A DNA stretch of 64,000 nucleotides, from NCBI RefSeq assembly GCF_013387475.1, contig NZ_VWNB01000002.1:1-64000 (forward strand), written 5' to 3'. Below, in pieces: positions 10,601-19,900 of the stretch (position 1 is its first letter; each line of letters begins with the position of its first letter). The stretch comes from Mariprofundus sp. KV. GTDB lineage: Bacteria; Pseudomonadota; Zetaproteobacteria; Mariprofundales; Mariprofundaceae. Made by a program: the position numbers and the translations under genes. Below the pieces are notes generated by a model, which was not told the DNA's origin, ran no database searches, and worked only from the letters and a program-made list of their open reading frames with translations.

Positions 10601-11064
10601 GCATTATGGTTGAGGGGGCTGCCGATCAGCTTAACACGCGACTCTATTCCGAGCCGGCAATGTCCAATGCCGAGATATTCTCCTACATCGCCACGGGTCG
10701 CCCGCTGGCCTCACTCGGCACGGACAGTGCCAGCGATATGATGACAGCCGCTGAATTCATTCTCGGTCCGGGCACGATGATGCAGGAGGTGCAGGGTAAG
10801 GTGATGCAGGTGACCGGACTGGATCTGTTCGAGGTAGGTGGTAATGCGGAGGGTGGACAGATCAGGGCAGGACGCAAGCTCTCTGAGCAGATGACGCTGG
10901 CTGTTGAACAGATCGTTGCCAAAGAGCCGAGCACAGCGGTTACGCTGGAGTATATGCTGACACGAAGTGTCTCCATCTTTGCCAGGCAGACCATGAATCT
11001 GGCTCCCAGGGTGGGGTTGCGCTACAGCAAGGAGTGGTTCGGTTCCGGGACGCAGAAGAGGTAG
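7645..11064 (+). CDS. tamB: Translocation and assembly module protein TamB (AsmA-like, DUF490)
   Basis: 1139 aa. An N-terminal membrane anchor (FIAATAALLLLFTFTSTGLWYWL) is followed by a very long repetitive beta-rich periplasmic region typical of TamB/YhdP-type lipid-transfer grooves. The C-terminal 300 residues match the TamB domain: LHLGGSLSQPRLTGVLEIS, GKIEF, FSGDPKRPTIQLRAARKVG, and a final LRYSKEWFGSGTQKR. The ATG lies in TGATG with the tamA stop and has GGAGAGG upstream. Slightly shorter than E. coli TamB (1259 aa). Converges with the MscS gene ending at 11103. Confidence 0.92.
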   Translation: MRRWFIAATAALLLLFTFTSTGLWYWLGGDEGRQWLAAEVAMLSDGTVEVHGLTGHPLSHLSAERVVIQSSGMQTLLSAVTMEWSPWRLLAGDLAIALLSVERVRLNQHESVSVEDDRSAALPPLSLRLNSLRIGELTIGSGGKSQRRAGDIRIDNLRLSGALAGQLQAMLPEGELTVELGGSPGRWLADARVESESFGSVAAELTGKRLQSGKLKLTSALNGNRGVLEANWQREKQALKAEGTVYLGSDIGGINGTWVMHAPHSLEQGELNVHATITAESMLNRTMALDITADWAKSGLQAALEERKQGFRLELNYAAQQLHGLMTLAGWNSPLKNAAGQLSGKIDGTWQAGNWRLKGDIDEGRLAGLVARMQLDGMGDGSNWSVSRADIQALGLTLTLNGKGDADRFSLTGRLQGAEISSALKFAGLGDGGGSLKGEVALQGGYGNPELTVQGEAKRVHLESVAIEAVKLSASHSSGDTSSHFRVSGISYSGRQEIDSVKLEARQKGDEVRLNWASQGRLQSSARFAGYYSGKDKIEGVLSELLVNYAGSSVLSAKRLPFGIDGKTLYLEKSTLRLLGGNGSAAFTMNSAQVSGQLDISAMKFSGNEDWMNGLPFQFAGLADLSLAVGGNPETPTAELAFTSRQLKLRHPMYEGVAGRALQLDDLQLNLDYRLQKLLWKLQAKAPAEGVLAGEGSTILLFSLTPWQLTLPDEQAGSSAALTVRLERLSDFQPLVPRIDPVEGRSDINVKWGMPLDLHSLSGAGSIHLDAVGIPEFGLDVSGALKASISKGKPLIDLHLKGGDGELNMKGAVDIDSRTLPDIRFNRFPLMQLPDQQLVVSGKITASERQKVSLIHGELLIDRMRLEIPDPVPGLTEDLLWEDEQQTDTAKKKVPLSKIDVDLNLNGDSEIYGRGMSLKPKGNLHLGGSLSQPRLTGVLEISSGKIEFRSVKLEIVPGSRVLFSGDPKRPTIQLRAARKVGDVTAGIMVEGAADQLNTRLYSEPAMSNAEIFSYIATGRPLASLGTDSASDMMTAAEFILGPGTMMQEVQGKVMQVTGLDLFEVGGNAEGGQIRAGRKLSEQMTLAVEQIVAKEPSTAVTLEYMLTRSVSIFARQTMNLAPRVGLRYSKEWFGSGTQKR

Positions 11065-11102
11065 TCGATATCAGTGCAGCGATGAATCAATTGCAGTTGA
11101 GA

Positions 11103-12065
11103 CTATTGCCCCAAATCAATGATGTGCACATCCCTTTGCGGGAACGGGATAGCGATATCATTGGCCTTGAACTTCTCCCATATGGAGAACATCACATCAC
11201 TCTGGGGTTTGTAGCGCCCTTCGGTGACATCGTCTACCCAGAAGATGAGCAGGAAGTTCACTGAACTCTCTGCATACTCGCGCAGATAACATTCAGGTTC
11301 CGGCTCGACGATGCAGCGCGGGTGCTCACGCGCCGCCTCCAGAATCAATTCACGAGCTTTCGTGATATCGGATTTGTATGAGACACCAACAGGAATATCG
11401 ACACGTCCTTTTTTGTTGCTGTAGGTCCAGTTGACCACCTTGTTGGTAATGAAATCCTCATTGGGAACCATGATCTCTTTACCATTGAACGTTTCAATCA
11501 GCGTAAATCTGGCGCTGTTGTGGCGCACAAAGCCGAAGGTGCCGTCATCAAGCTCAACCAGATCACCATTCTCTATGGTTCTTTCAACCAGCAGGATAAT
11601 GCCGCTGATATAGTTGGATGTAATCTTCTGCAGGCCAAAACCGATACCGATACCGATGGCACCACCAAGCACGGCAAAGGCGGTAAGATCAATGCCGATG
11701 ACGTTCATGGTAAAGATAAAGAGCAGGAAATAGACGATAAATTGCACCGCCTTGATAAACAGGGCACGACTGTTGCTGGAGATCGACGCAATGCTGTTGA
11801 TCCTTTTCTCAACAAAATCCAATGCAATGCTGCTCGACCAGAAGAGTGCCAGAGTCAGCAGAACTGCCTTGCCAATAAGATAAACCGAGAGGCGGAGATC
11901 TCCGACAAAGAAGGAGAGTGCATTACTGTCGAGCAGAGAGATGATCGGTTGCAGGTAGCCGAGGCTGGAGAGTAAAAGCAGCGCAGATGCAAAAAAGAGC
12001 AGCAGCAGCCAGGCCAGAACGGCGCGAGGCAGAATAAACGACTTGATCAGTTGCAGTAGTCGCAT
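11103..12065 (-). CDS. Small MscS-family mechanosensitive channel
   Basis: About 320 aa. The ATG at 12065 follows the corA stop by only 4 bases and has GGTGG in the end of corA as ribosome site; an upstream in-frame start exists inside corA but is less likely. Four hydrophobic segments lead into the pore helix and beta domain FAVLGGAIGIGIGFGLQKI / YISGIILLVERTIENGDLV, then the C-terminal domain ending IPFPQRDVHIIDL. It is a paralogue of the channel at 4326-5645 but lacks the extra N-terminal helices. Probably co-transcribed with corA. Confidence 0.9.
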   Translation of the reverse strand: MRLLQLIKSFILPRAVLAWLLLLFFASALLLLSSLGYLQPIISLLDSNALSFFVGDLRLSVYLIGKAVLLTLALFWSSSIALDFVEKRINSIASISSNSRALFIKAVQFIVYFLLFIFTMNVIGIDLTAFAVLGGAIGIGIGFGLQKITSNYISGIILLVERTIENGDLVELDDGTFGFVRHNSARFTLIETFNGKEIMVPNEDFITNKVVNWTYSNKKGRVDIPVGVSYKSDITKARELILEAAREHPRCIVEPEPECYLREYAESSVNFLLIFWVDDVTEGRYKPQSDVMFSIWEKFKANDIAIPFPQRDVHIIDLGQ

Positions 12066-12069
12066 CTGT

Positions 12070-13023
12070 TTACCACCATTTTTTATACTTGAAGAAGGCG
12101 GCCAGCATGGCTCCAAGGAGCAGCATACCCCAGACTGACATGGCGAAGCCGTTGGGGTTGGCCAGCACCTCCATCTGGGTGAAATTCATACCGAAGATAC
12201 CGGCGATAATTCCCATCGGAGTCAGTACAACGGTGATAACGGCAAGCAAGGTCATCACCTCATTCAGTCGCTGGCTGAGCAGGGATTGTGCTGCCTGCAT
12301 CACATTCAGGGCATGTTCAGCCTTTGATTCTGCAATGGCCGTGGCGCGATGCATATGCTCGTGCGCATCGGCAAGACGCAGGTTCTCTTTATAAGTCGGA
12401 TCAACCATCAGCTTTTCAATGGCAATGGCATTGGTTCTGGCGTGTCTTGCCAGTGTCGATATCTCCTTGCGCATGTTGAGAAGCTTGCCCAGATCGGCAT
12501 TGTTGACGTCGGCCAGACACTCCTCTTCAAACTCGTCCATCTCTTCACGCAGGATGTAAACGCGCGAGAGCAGGTAATCAACCAGCATATGAATAATTTT
12601 GCTGGCGCACTGATCGACATTCAACCCTTTCAGATCATCGCTGGTAAAGCGGTGGAATCGTTTGCCGGGCCAGATCAGGGCACACATGTCACTGTCAACG
12701 AGAATGGAGACACTGGTGATTTCGCTGGCCTCATCATCTGTCTGTTTTTCAACCGGAAAACGCAGAATAATATGCATAGTGCCATTTTTAAGCCGGGTGA
12801 AATGAGGCGGATGGTTCGAGTTGCAGATATCCTTAATATGCAGTCCATCCAGTGAAAAACGGTCACGCAGAGCCTCCAGCATCTCTGCTGAAGGACTGGC
12901 CATTCGCCACAGCGTGTGGGCTTTGGTAGCCAGCGCACTCTCCAGATCAATCTCCTGCATATCTTCCAGCAGGTGGGCGTGCATGGAGGTTCCGCTATCA
13001 ATGGTTTCTTCTACTGTCTGCAT
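12070..13023 (-). CDS. corA: CorA-family magnesium/divalent cation transporter
   Basis: 317 aa. The C-terminal signature is GIIAGIFGMNF, so the selectivity-loop GMN triad is intact, although the residue before it is F instead of the usual Y. Two membrane helices end the protein (VMTLLAVITVVLTPMGIIAGIF and MSVWGMLLLGAMLAAFFKY), followed by a basic tail, as in CorA. The N-terminal alpha/beta domain and long helical stalk precede them. CorA pentamers import Mg2+ (or Co2+/Ni2+); some family members (ZntB) export zinc. ATG with CGAGGA upstream. Divergent from the antiporter pair. Confidence 0.9.
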   Translation of the reverse strand: MQTVEETIDSGTSMHAHLLEDMQEIDLESALATKAHTLWRMASPSAEMLEALRDRFSLDGLHIKDICNSNHPPHFTRLKNGTMHIILRFPVEKQTDDEASEITSVSILVDSDMCALIWPGKRFHRFTSDDLKGLNVDQCASKIIHMLVDYLLSRVYILREEMDEFEEECLADVNNADLGKLLNMRKEISTLARHARTNAIAIEKLMVDPTYKENLRLADAHEHMHRATAIAESKAEHALNVMQAAQSLLSQRLNEVMTLLAVITVVLTPMGIIAGIFGMNFTQMEVLANPNGFAMSVWGMLLLGAMLAAFFKYKKWW

Positions 13024-13091
13024 ATCGTATCCTCGAGCAGAGGACTATAACATTAATATCCAAAACAGGGATAGTCCGATGGTGAGCTTAT

Positions 13092-14264
13092 ATGATTGAG
13101 TTGACGCAACATATTGAAATGCAGATGAGCCTGTTGTTGTTTACAGCACTGGGTGGCTACCTGCTCTCTTCATGGATGCATCAGCCCGGTGTGGTGGGAC
13201 AGATTCTGCTTGGTTTGATCATCGGCCCCAGTGTGCTGGGTTGGGTGACCTATACCGATTTTGTTGCCAATGTGGCGACCCTCGGTGCGGTAATCCTGCT
13301 GTTTGTTACAGGTTTGGAATTCAAGCTGCGTGATATTGTATCTATTCGTTACGCCATCATCGCTTTGTCAGGTGTCATCGTCCCATGGGTTGGTGGTTAT
13401 TTCCTAGCTATCGGCTTTGGATTTGCTCCGGGAAAGGCGATTCTTTTAGGAGTCGCGCTGACTGCGACCAGTATCGCCATTACCGCGGATGTGTTGCGCG
13501 AGCTTGGCAAACTTCAATCTGAAACGGCCAAGGCCATTATTGGCGCTGCCATCCTTGATGATATTCTGGCCCTGTTGGCGCTGTCGGTATCCATTCAACT
13601 GGCAGAGGGCTCTTTCACTGCTTCAGTTGTCATGCAGTCGGTGGTCGCAGCGATTCTTTTTCTGGTGATTGGTGCACTGATGGGGGTGTTTGTTTTCGGA
13701 CGCTTAATTATTCGCGTCGATGCGACTGATTTTGCCAGTCGCTATCCTGATTTTGTTTTTGCAGCAGTGATGATGATCGCCTTTCTCTATGCCATGATTG
13801 CAGAGATGATAGGCCTCTCGGCTATTGTCGGTGCCTTTGTCGCAGGCGTTTCCCTTGAAGCGATTCAACTACGTAACAGCCGCTCATTCCGGGAGGGGGC
13901 GGAATACCTGCGGGTTGTTTTTGGTTCGATATTTTTTATATCGCTGGGGGTTCTGGCTGATGTTCGCGCCTTTGATAGCGACCTGATCTGGTTCGTGCTG
14001 GCGTTAACCATGATGGCAATCGCAACCAAACTGATCGGCTGTGGACTTCCTGCCTGGATGATGGGCATAAAAATTCGTGACGCATTGATTATCGGCGTTG
14101 GCATGATGCCTAGGGGTGAAGTGGCAATGGTTGTGGCGTTGCTGGCTCTGCAGGGTGGTGTGATTGCCCAGCCAGCCTATGTGGCCATTGTTCTGATGAG
14201 TCTGCTGACCACACTTATTGTGCCGCTGCTTTTGAGAAACTGGCTCTACAGGGGGAGTGAATAA
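13092..14264 (+). CDS. CPA2-family cation:proton antiporter, DD-type
   Basis: 390 aa, with about 12 membrane segments filling the protein; there is no C-terminal RCK/TrkA domain. The fold is Na_H_Exchanger (KefB/NapA-like): LLSSWMHQPGVVGQILLGLIIGP at the N-terminus and TATSIAITADVLRELGK in the unwound helix region. The ion-binding helix carries the adjacent pair in IGAAILDDILALL, the DD motif linked to electrogenic Na+/H+ exchange in NapA and NhaA. It is followed by a second antiporter gene and is divergent from corA. Confidence 0.87.
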   Translation: MIELTQHIEMQMSLLLFTALGGYLLSSWMHQPGVVGQILLGLIIGPSVLGWVTYTDFVANVATLGAVILLFVTGLEFKLRDIVSIRYAIIALSGVIVPWVGGYFLAIGFGFAPGKAILLGVALTATSIAITADVLRELGKLQSETAKAIIGAAILDDILALLALSVSIQLAEGSFTASVVMQSVVAAILFLVIGALMGVFVFGRLIIRVDATDFASRYPDFVFAAVMMIAFLYAMIAEMIGLSAIVGAFVAGVSLEAIQLRNSRSFREGAEYLRVVFGSIFFISLGVLADVRAFDSDLIWFVLALTMMAIATKLIGCGLPAWMMGIKIRDALIIGVGMMPRGEVAMVVALLALQGGVIAQPAYVAIVLMSLLTTLIVPLLLRNWLYRGSE

Positions 14265-14265
14265 T

Positions 14266-15444
14266 ATGCATATGGATCCGGCACTACCCGCGTTGGTGAT
14301 TGTACTGCTGGTGATCTTTCTGCTCGGCCTGAGCTTGAGGTTGTTGAATCAGCCGCACGTCGTGGGTTACCTCTTGGCGGGTATCTGCCTGGGGCCTGAA
14401 ATTCTGGGGCTGATCACTGATAAAGTGCTGCTTGAACGACTTGGTGCCTTTGGTGTGGTGCTGCTGCTGTTTTTTGTTGGCATGGAGGTCTCTCCGCAGC
14501 GACTGATGAGCAACTGGCGTGTTGCACTGCTGGGAACCCTTTTGCAGATCATTATCAGTGTTGGCGCAATCTGGATCCTGGGGACATGGTTTGACTGGAG
14601 CGTGGGTAAAACTGTGTTGTTCGGTTTTGTTATCAGTCTGAGTAGCACGGCCGTTGTGTTGAAAATGTTACAGGATTGGGGTGAATTAGATACTCCGGTC
14701 GGGCAAAATTCACTGGCTATTCTGCTTACTCAGGATCTGGCCATCATTCCGATGCTCATTGTTGTGAATCTGCTTGGCGGCAAAGAGATAGAGGCCGGGG
14801 ATCTGGCCATACAGCTGGTCGGAGGTGCCCTCATGATCGGCCTGTTTGCCTGGATCGTCTATCACGGGAAAATACGTCTGCCACTGGCGCACTTTATTAA
14901 ACGGGACCACGAACTTCAGGTCTTTGCTGCCATGATCATCTGTCTGGGGCTGGGCATGCTGACCGGACTGTTCAGCCTGTCTACTGCATTAGGTGCCTTT
15001 ATCGGTGGTATGATTATTGGTGCAGCCAAAGAGACACAGTGGGTTCATCACAGCCTGGAACCATTCAGAGTTATTTTTGTGGCGCTGTTTTTTGTCTCTG
15101 TAGGCATGTTGGTGGATATCTCCCTGATCCTGCAAAACTGGATGCAGATTGGCCTGCTGGTGCTGGCTGTTTTTGTGACCAATATGGCTATTAATGCCTT
15201 GATCTTGCGAGGGCTTGGCAGCTGTTGGGGAGATAGCATCTATGCTGGCGCTCTGCTGGCTCAGATTGGTGAGTTCGCCTTCGTGCTGGCAGCAGTCGGC
15301 ATGCATGCAGGGGTAATTATAGAGGCCTCCTATCAGTTGGTCATAGCTGTGATTTCTCTAACCCTGCTGTTGAGTCCCGCCTGGGTGACATTGACCCGGT
15401 ATCTGATAAAGAGGAACGGATTTTTCCTCTCACAAAGAGAATAG
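14266..15444 (+). CDS. CPA2-family cation:proton antiporter, QD-type
   Basis: About 392 aa from the ATG at 14266, which has GGGGGAG at 14251-14257; a GTG at 14257 would overlap the previous gene by 8 bases. About 12-13 membrane segments and no regulatory C-terminal domain. The ion-binding helix reads NSLAILLTQDLAIIPML, so QD replaces DD, as in KefB/KefC-type proteins. LRLLNQPHVVGYLLAGICLGPEIL marks the family at the N-terminus. The close spacing suggests it is expressed with, and perhaps pairs with, the upstream antiporter. Confidence 0.87.
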   Translation: MHMDPALPALVIVLLVIFLLGLSLRLLNQPHVVGYLLAGICLGPEILGLITDKVLLERLGAFGVVLLLFFVGMEVSPQRLMSNWRVALLGTLLQIIISVGAIWILGTWFDWSVGKTVLFGFVISLSSTAVVLKMLQDWGELDTPVGQNSLAILLTQDLAIIPMLIVVNLLGGKEIEAGDLAIQLVGGALMIGLFAWIVYHGKIRLPLAHFIKRDHELQVFAAMIICLGLGMLTGLFSLSTALGAFIGGMIIGAAKETQWVHHSLEPFRVIFVALFFVSVGMLVDISLILQNWMQIGLLVLAVFVTNMAINALILRGLGSCWGDSIYAGALLAQIGEFAFVLAAVGMHAGVIIEASYQLVIAVISLTLLLSPAWVTLTRYLIKRNGFFLSQRE

Positions 15445-15458
15445 ACAGCCATGAAAAA

Positions 15459-15477
15459 GGGCCGCATATCGCGGCCC
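15459..15477. terminator. Terminator hairpin between the antiporter pair and gltD
   Basis: GGGCCGC at 15459-15465 pairs perfectly with GCGGCCC at 15471-15477 across a 5-base loop. On the minus strand the stem is followed by CTTTTTC, so it best serves gltD; on the plus strand TTCGTTGTTT follows, so it may work in both directions. Confidence 0.75.
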
Positions 15478-15503
15478 TTCGTTGTTTCGGTTAATGCCTC
15501 AAT

Positions 15504-16940
15504 TTAGCGGGGCAGGGTGGTTGAACCCATGAGGAATTCATCGACAGCACGAGCGCACTGACGGCCTTCGCGAATAGCCCAGACAACCAGTGACTGACCA
15601 CGACGCATATCGCCGGCAGCAAAGACCTTGTCGATGCTGGTGGCATAATCGGAGTCGTTGGCGGCAACGTTACCGCGACCATCCTTCTCTACGCCGAGCT
15701 CTTCGAGCATGCCTTCGTGCACAGGGTGTACAAAACCCATCGCCAGAGTAACCAGCTGTGCAGGCAGTTCAAATTCAGAGCCTTTGATCTCGTTCATTCG
15801 CCACTGACCATCAACCTGCGTCCACTCCACGCGAACACACTCAACAGCCTGCAGGTTGCCGTCGGCATCACCGATGAAACGCTTGGTGGAGACCTCCCAG
15901 TCGCGCTCGCAACCCTCCTCCTGAGAGGTGGAGGTGCGCAGCTTCATCGGCCAGTTCGGCCAGGTGGTCAGTTTGTTCGGTACAGCTTCAGGTTTGGGCA
16001 GAATTTCAATCTGAGTTACTGATTTGGCGCCGTGACGAACAGAGGTTCCGATACAGTCAGAACCGGTATCACCACCACCGATCACCACCACATGTTTACC
16101 GGCAGCAGAGATGAACTCATCGTCAGGGATCTCATCACCGAGAACGCGTTTGGTGTTCTTGGTCAGAAAATCCATGGCGAAATGGACGCCATTGAGCTCA
16201 CGGCCCGGCACAGGCAGATCACGCGGTTTTTCAGAACCACCGGAGAGGATTACCGCATCAAAACGGTTGAGCAGGTCTGCTGCGGAAACATTGTCACCGA
16301 CAGTTGAGTTCACACGGAACTCCACACCCTCTGCACGCATCTGGGACATACGACGATCAATGACAGCTTTGTCGAACTTGAAGTTCGGAATGCCATAGCG
16401 CATCAGGCCACCGATACGATCATTCTTCTCAAAGACGACCACTTCATGGCCGACACGGGCCAACTGCTGGGCCGCTGCCATGCCTGAAGGGCCTGAACCG
16501 ACAACCGCAACACGTTTGCCGGTTTTAACCTCTGCAATCTGGGGTGTGATCCAGCCTTCCTCCCACCCTTTTTCAACAACTGAGAGCTCGATATTTTTAA
16601 TCGAGATAGGATCGCCGATCAGGCCAACAGTACACGCCTCCTCACATGGAGCAGGGCAGATACGACCGGTAAATTCGGGGAAGTTGTTGGTGGAGTGCAG
16701 CACATCCAGCGCTTCACGCCAGTTGCCGTGATAGACCGCATCATTCCAGTCAGGGATGATGTTGTTGATCGGGCAGCCGTTGTGGCAGAAGGGGATGCCG
16801 CAATCCATGCAGCGTGCACCCTGTGTTGCCATATCTTCAGGTAGTTTGGAAAACTCTTTAAAATGTACAATACGGTCTGCGACCGGTGCATAGCTCAGGT
16901 TTTCGCGTGCGAATTCTTTAAATCCGGTTGCCTTACCCAT
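15504..16940 (-). CDS. gltD: Glutamate synthase (NADPH) small subunit
   Basis: 478 aa from the ATG at 16940 ([10 protein letters not shown]), which overlaps the gltB stop by 8 bases and has AGGAGAG upstream; the longer open frame upstream lies inside gltB. N-terminal iron-sulfur cysteines appear in [17 protein letters not shown] and [16 protein letters not shown]. The FAD-binding [14 protein letters not shown] comes near residue 153 and the NADPH-binding [18 protein letters not shown] near residue 285. It feeds electrons from NADPH to GltB for making glutamate from glutamine and 2-oxoglutarate. Confidence 0.96.
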   Translation of the reverse strand: MGKATGFKEFARENLSYAPVADRIVHFKEFSKLPEDMATQGARCMDCGIPFCHNGCPINNIIPDWNDAVYHGNWREALDVLHSTNNFPEFTGRICPAPCEEACTVGLIGDPISIKNIELSVVEKGWEEGWITPQIAEVKTGKRVAVVGSGPSGMAAAQQLARVGHEVVVFEKNDRIGGLMRYGIPNFKFDKAVIDRRMSQMRAEGVEFRVNSTVGDNVSAADLLNRFDAVILSGGSEKPRDLPVPGRELNGVHFAMDFLTKNTKRVLGDEIPDDEFISAAGKHVVVIGGGDTGSDCIGTSVRHGAKSVTQIEILPKPEAVPNKLTTWPNWPMKLRTSTSQEEGCERDWEVSTKRFIGDADGNLQAVECVRVEWTQVDGQWRMNEIKGSEFELPAQLVTLAMGFVHPVHEGMLEELGVEKDGRGNVAANDSDYATSIDKVFAAGDMRRGQSLVVWAIREGRQCARAVDEFLMGSTTLPR

Positions 16941-19900
16941 TGATACTCTCCTTTGCAGTTGCTGCTTTTTCCGCTTCCATATCGGCCAGTGCACGGCGGT
17001 AATCCACCGGAATCACTTTGACAAACTGACCAAGGTAATCGCTCCAGTTCTCGAGAATCCGCTTGCCAACATCAGAGTTGGTGTAGTGCACATGACGCTG
17101 AATCAGTGTACGCAGAATCTTCTGATCATTCTGAGAGAGGGTGTGTTTAATATTTACACGACCATGTGTCTCCAGATCAGGTCCCTGATGATCCAGCGCT
17201 TCCAGCGCATCGGCTTCAGAAGCCACAGGCTCCAGCGCTACCTGCGCCATATTACAACGGCTCTCAAAGGTGCCATCGGCATCCAGAACATAAGCGATAC
17301 CACCGGACATGCCTGCAGCAAAGTTTCGGCCTGTATCACCGAGTACTACGATGGTGCCACCGGTCATATATTCACAACCGTGGTCGCCAACGCCCTCAAC
17401 AACAGCTACGGCGCCTGAGTTACGCACGGCAAAACGTTCACCGCCGACACCGTTGAAATAGCATTCACCCTCGGTTGCACCGAACAGAACAGTGTTACCA
17501 ACAATGATGTTCTCTTCAGCGACAAGTTTGGACTCGGCAGGCGGATAGATGGCGATGCGGCCACCGGATAGGCCTTTGCCAACATAATCGTTACCTTCAC
17601 CGGCCAGATCGATCGATACACCACGTGTTAACCATGCACCGAGAGACTGACCAGCCGTACCCTTGGCCTTGATGGCAATGGTATCTTCAGCCAGACCTTC
17701 ATGGCCGAAGCGTTTGGCTACTTCACCGGAGAGCATGGTGCCGAAACTGCGATCAACATTGCAGATCGGTGTTTCGATGACAACAGGGGTTCTGTTCTCC
17801 AGCGCCGGCTTTGCCTGTTCGATCAGTTTATTATCGATCAGTTTGTCCAGCCCGTGATCCTGCGTCTCGGTATGAGATACCGATGTACCGTTGGCATCGA
17901 CCTGATGCAGGATAGGGGAGAGATCCAGCCCTTCAGACTTCCAGTGTTTAATCGCGTCATTGGTATCGAGCATATCAACACGGCCAATCATCTCGGCAAA
18001 GGTGCGGAAACCGAGCTCTGCCATAATTTCACGCGCCTCTTCAGCCAGATAGAGGAAGAAGTTGACCACATCTTCCGGTTTGCCGACAAACTTCTTGCGC
18101 AGCTCCGGATCCTGGGTGGCAACACCAACAGGACAGGTGTTGAGATGACACTTGCGCATCATAATACAGCCCTCGGCAATCAGAGCGATGGTGCCGAATG
18201 CAACCTCATCTGCACCAAGCAGGGCGGCAATAACAACATCGCGACCGGTACGCATCTGACCATCGGCCTGCACAACGGTGCGGCCACGCAGACGGTTGAG
18301 AACCAGTGTCTGCTGTGTCTCAGCCAGACCCAGCTCCCATGCAGAGCCTGCATGTTTTATCGAGGTGAGTGGTGAGGCGCCTGTACCGCCATCATGGCCG
18401 GCAATCACCACATGATCGGCGTGTGCTTTGACCACGCCGGCAGCAACGGTTCCAACACCGATCTCGGAAACCAGTTTTACTGAGATATCAGCAGCCGGGT
18501 TGGTATTCTTAAGATCAAAGATCAGCTGTGCCAGATCCTCAATCGAGTAGATATCGTGATGCGGAGGCGGGGAGATCAGTCCCACACCCGGTGTGGAGTG
18601 GCGTACGCGGCCAATACGTTTATCAACCTTATGGCCCGGCAGCTGTCCACCTTCACCCGGTTTTGCACCCTGTGCCATCTTGATCTGAATCTGATCGGAG
18701 TTGGCCAGGTATTCAGTGGTTACACCAAAACGACCAGAAGCCACCTGCTTAATGGCAGAGCGCATGGAGTCGCCATTGGCCATCGGTTTGAAACGCTCAG
18801 GCTCTTCACCGCCTTCACCGGTATTGGACTTGCCGCCAAGACGGTTCATGGCGATCGCCAGCGTGCTGTGCGCCTCATGCGAGATCGAGCCGAAACTCAT
18901 CGCACCGGTTGCAAAGCGCTTCACAATCGATGTTGCAGGCTCTACCTCATCCAGTGGGACAGGGGTGGAGGCTTTAAATTTAAACAGTCCGCGCAGTGTT
19001 TTAAGTTTGCCTGCCTGATTGTTTATCTCATCGGCATACTCTTTATAAAGCGAGTAGTTAGATGTCCTGATTGCATGTTGAACTTTAGCGATAACACCCG
19101 GTGTCAGGGTGTGATCTTCACCGCGTGCACGCCATGCGTATTCGCCGCCGACATCGAGTGCATTCTTGTAGATCATCACACCACGGAAGGCATCGATATG
19201 ACGCTGGGTAGCCTCCTGTGCAATCTCTGCAAGAGAAGCGCCCTCAATCTGAGAGGCTGTGCCGGTGAAGTATTTGGCTACGAAATCAGAAGCAAGTCCA
19301 ACTGCTTCAAAGATCTGCGCGCCACAGTAGGACTGATAGGTCGAAATGCCCATCTTGGACATCACCTTAAACAGCCCTTTGCCGATCGCTTTGGTATAAC
19401 GCTTGGCAATCTCCTCTTCAGAGAGATCTTCAGGCAGTTGCCCCTGACGTTTCATGTCCACCAGAGTTTCAAAAGCGAGGTATGGATTGATCGCCTCTGC
19501 ACCAAAACCTGCCAGGCAGGCAAAGTGATGCACTTCACGTGCGGAACCGGTTTCAACTACAAGGCCTGTTTCAGTTCTCAAACCTTCGCGGATCAGGTGG
19601 TGATGTACTGCCGAGGTGGCCAGCAGGGCTGGAATGGCGATGTGCTGCGCATCCATCTTGCGATCGGAGAGGATAATGATATTGAAACGATCACGTACGG
19701 CCTCTTCCGCCTGTCTGCAGAGGTTGGCAATAGCTGTCTCCATGCCCGCAGCACCCTGATCAATGGCATAACAGGATGAGAGCGTGATGGTGCGGAAACG
19801 GTTGTCGGTGTACTGATCGATATGGCGAATCTTCTCAACATCAACATTGGAGAGGATCGGCTGATGCACTTCCAGACGCAGCTGCGGCTCGCTCTCTTCA

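Noticed and set aside
18556-19779. Long open frame (407 codons) on the plus strand inside gltB
   Set aside because: It is fully antisense to the conserved FMN and central domains of GltB, is rich in Cys and His without any domain, and has no ribosome site. It is a by-product of gltB codon use.
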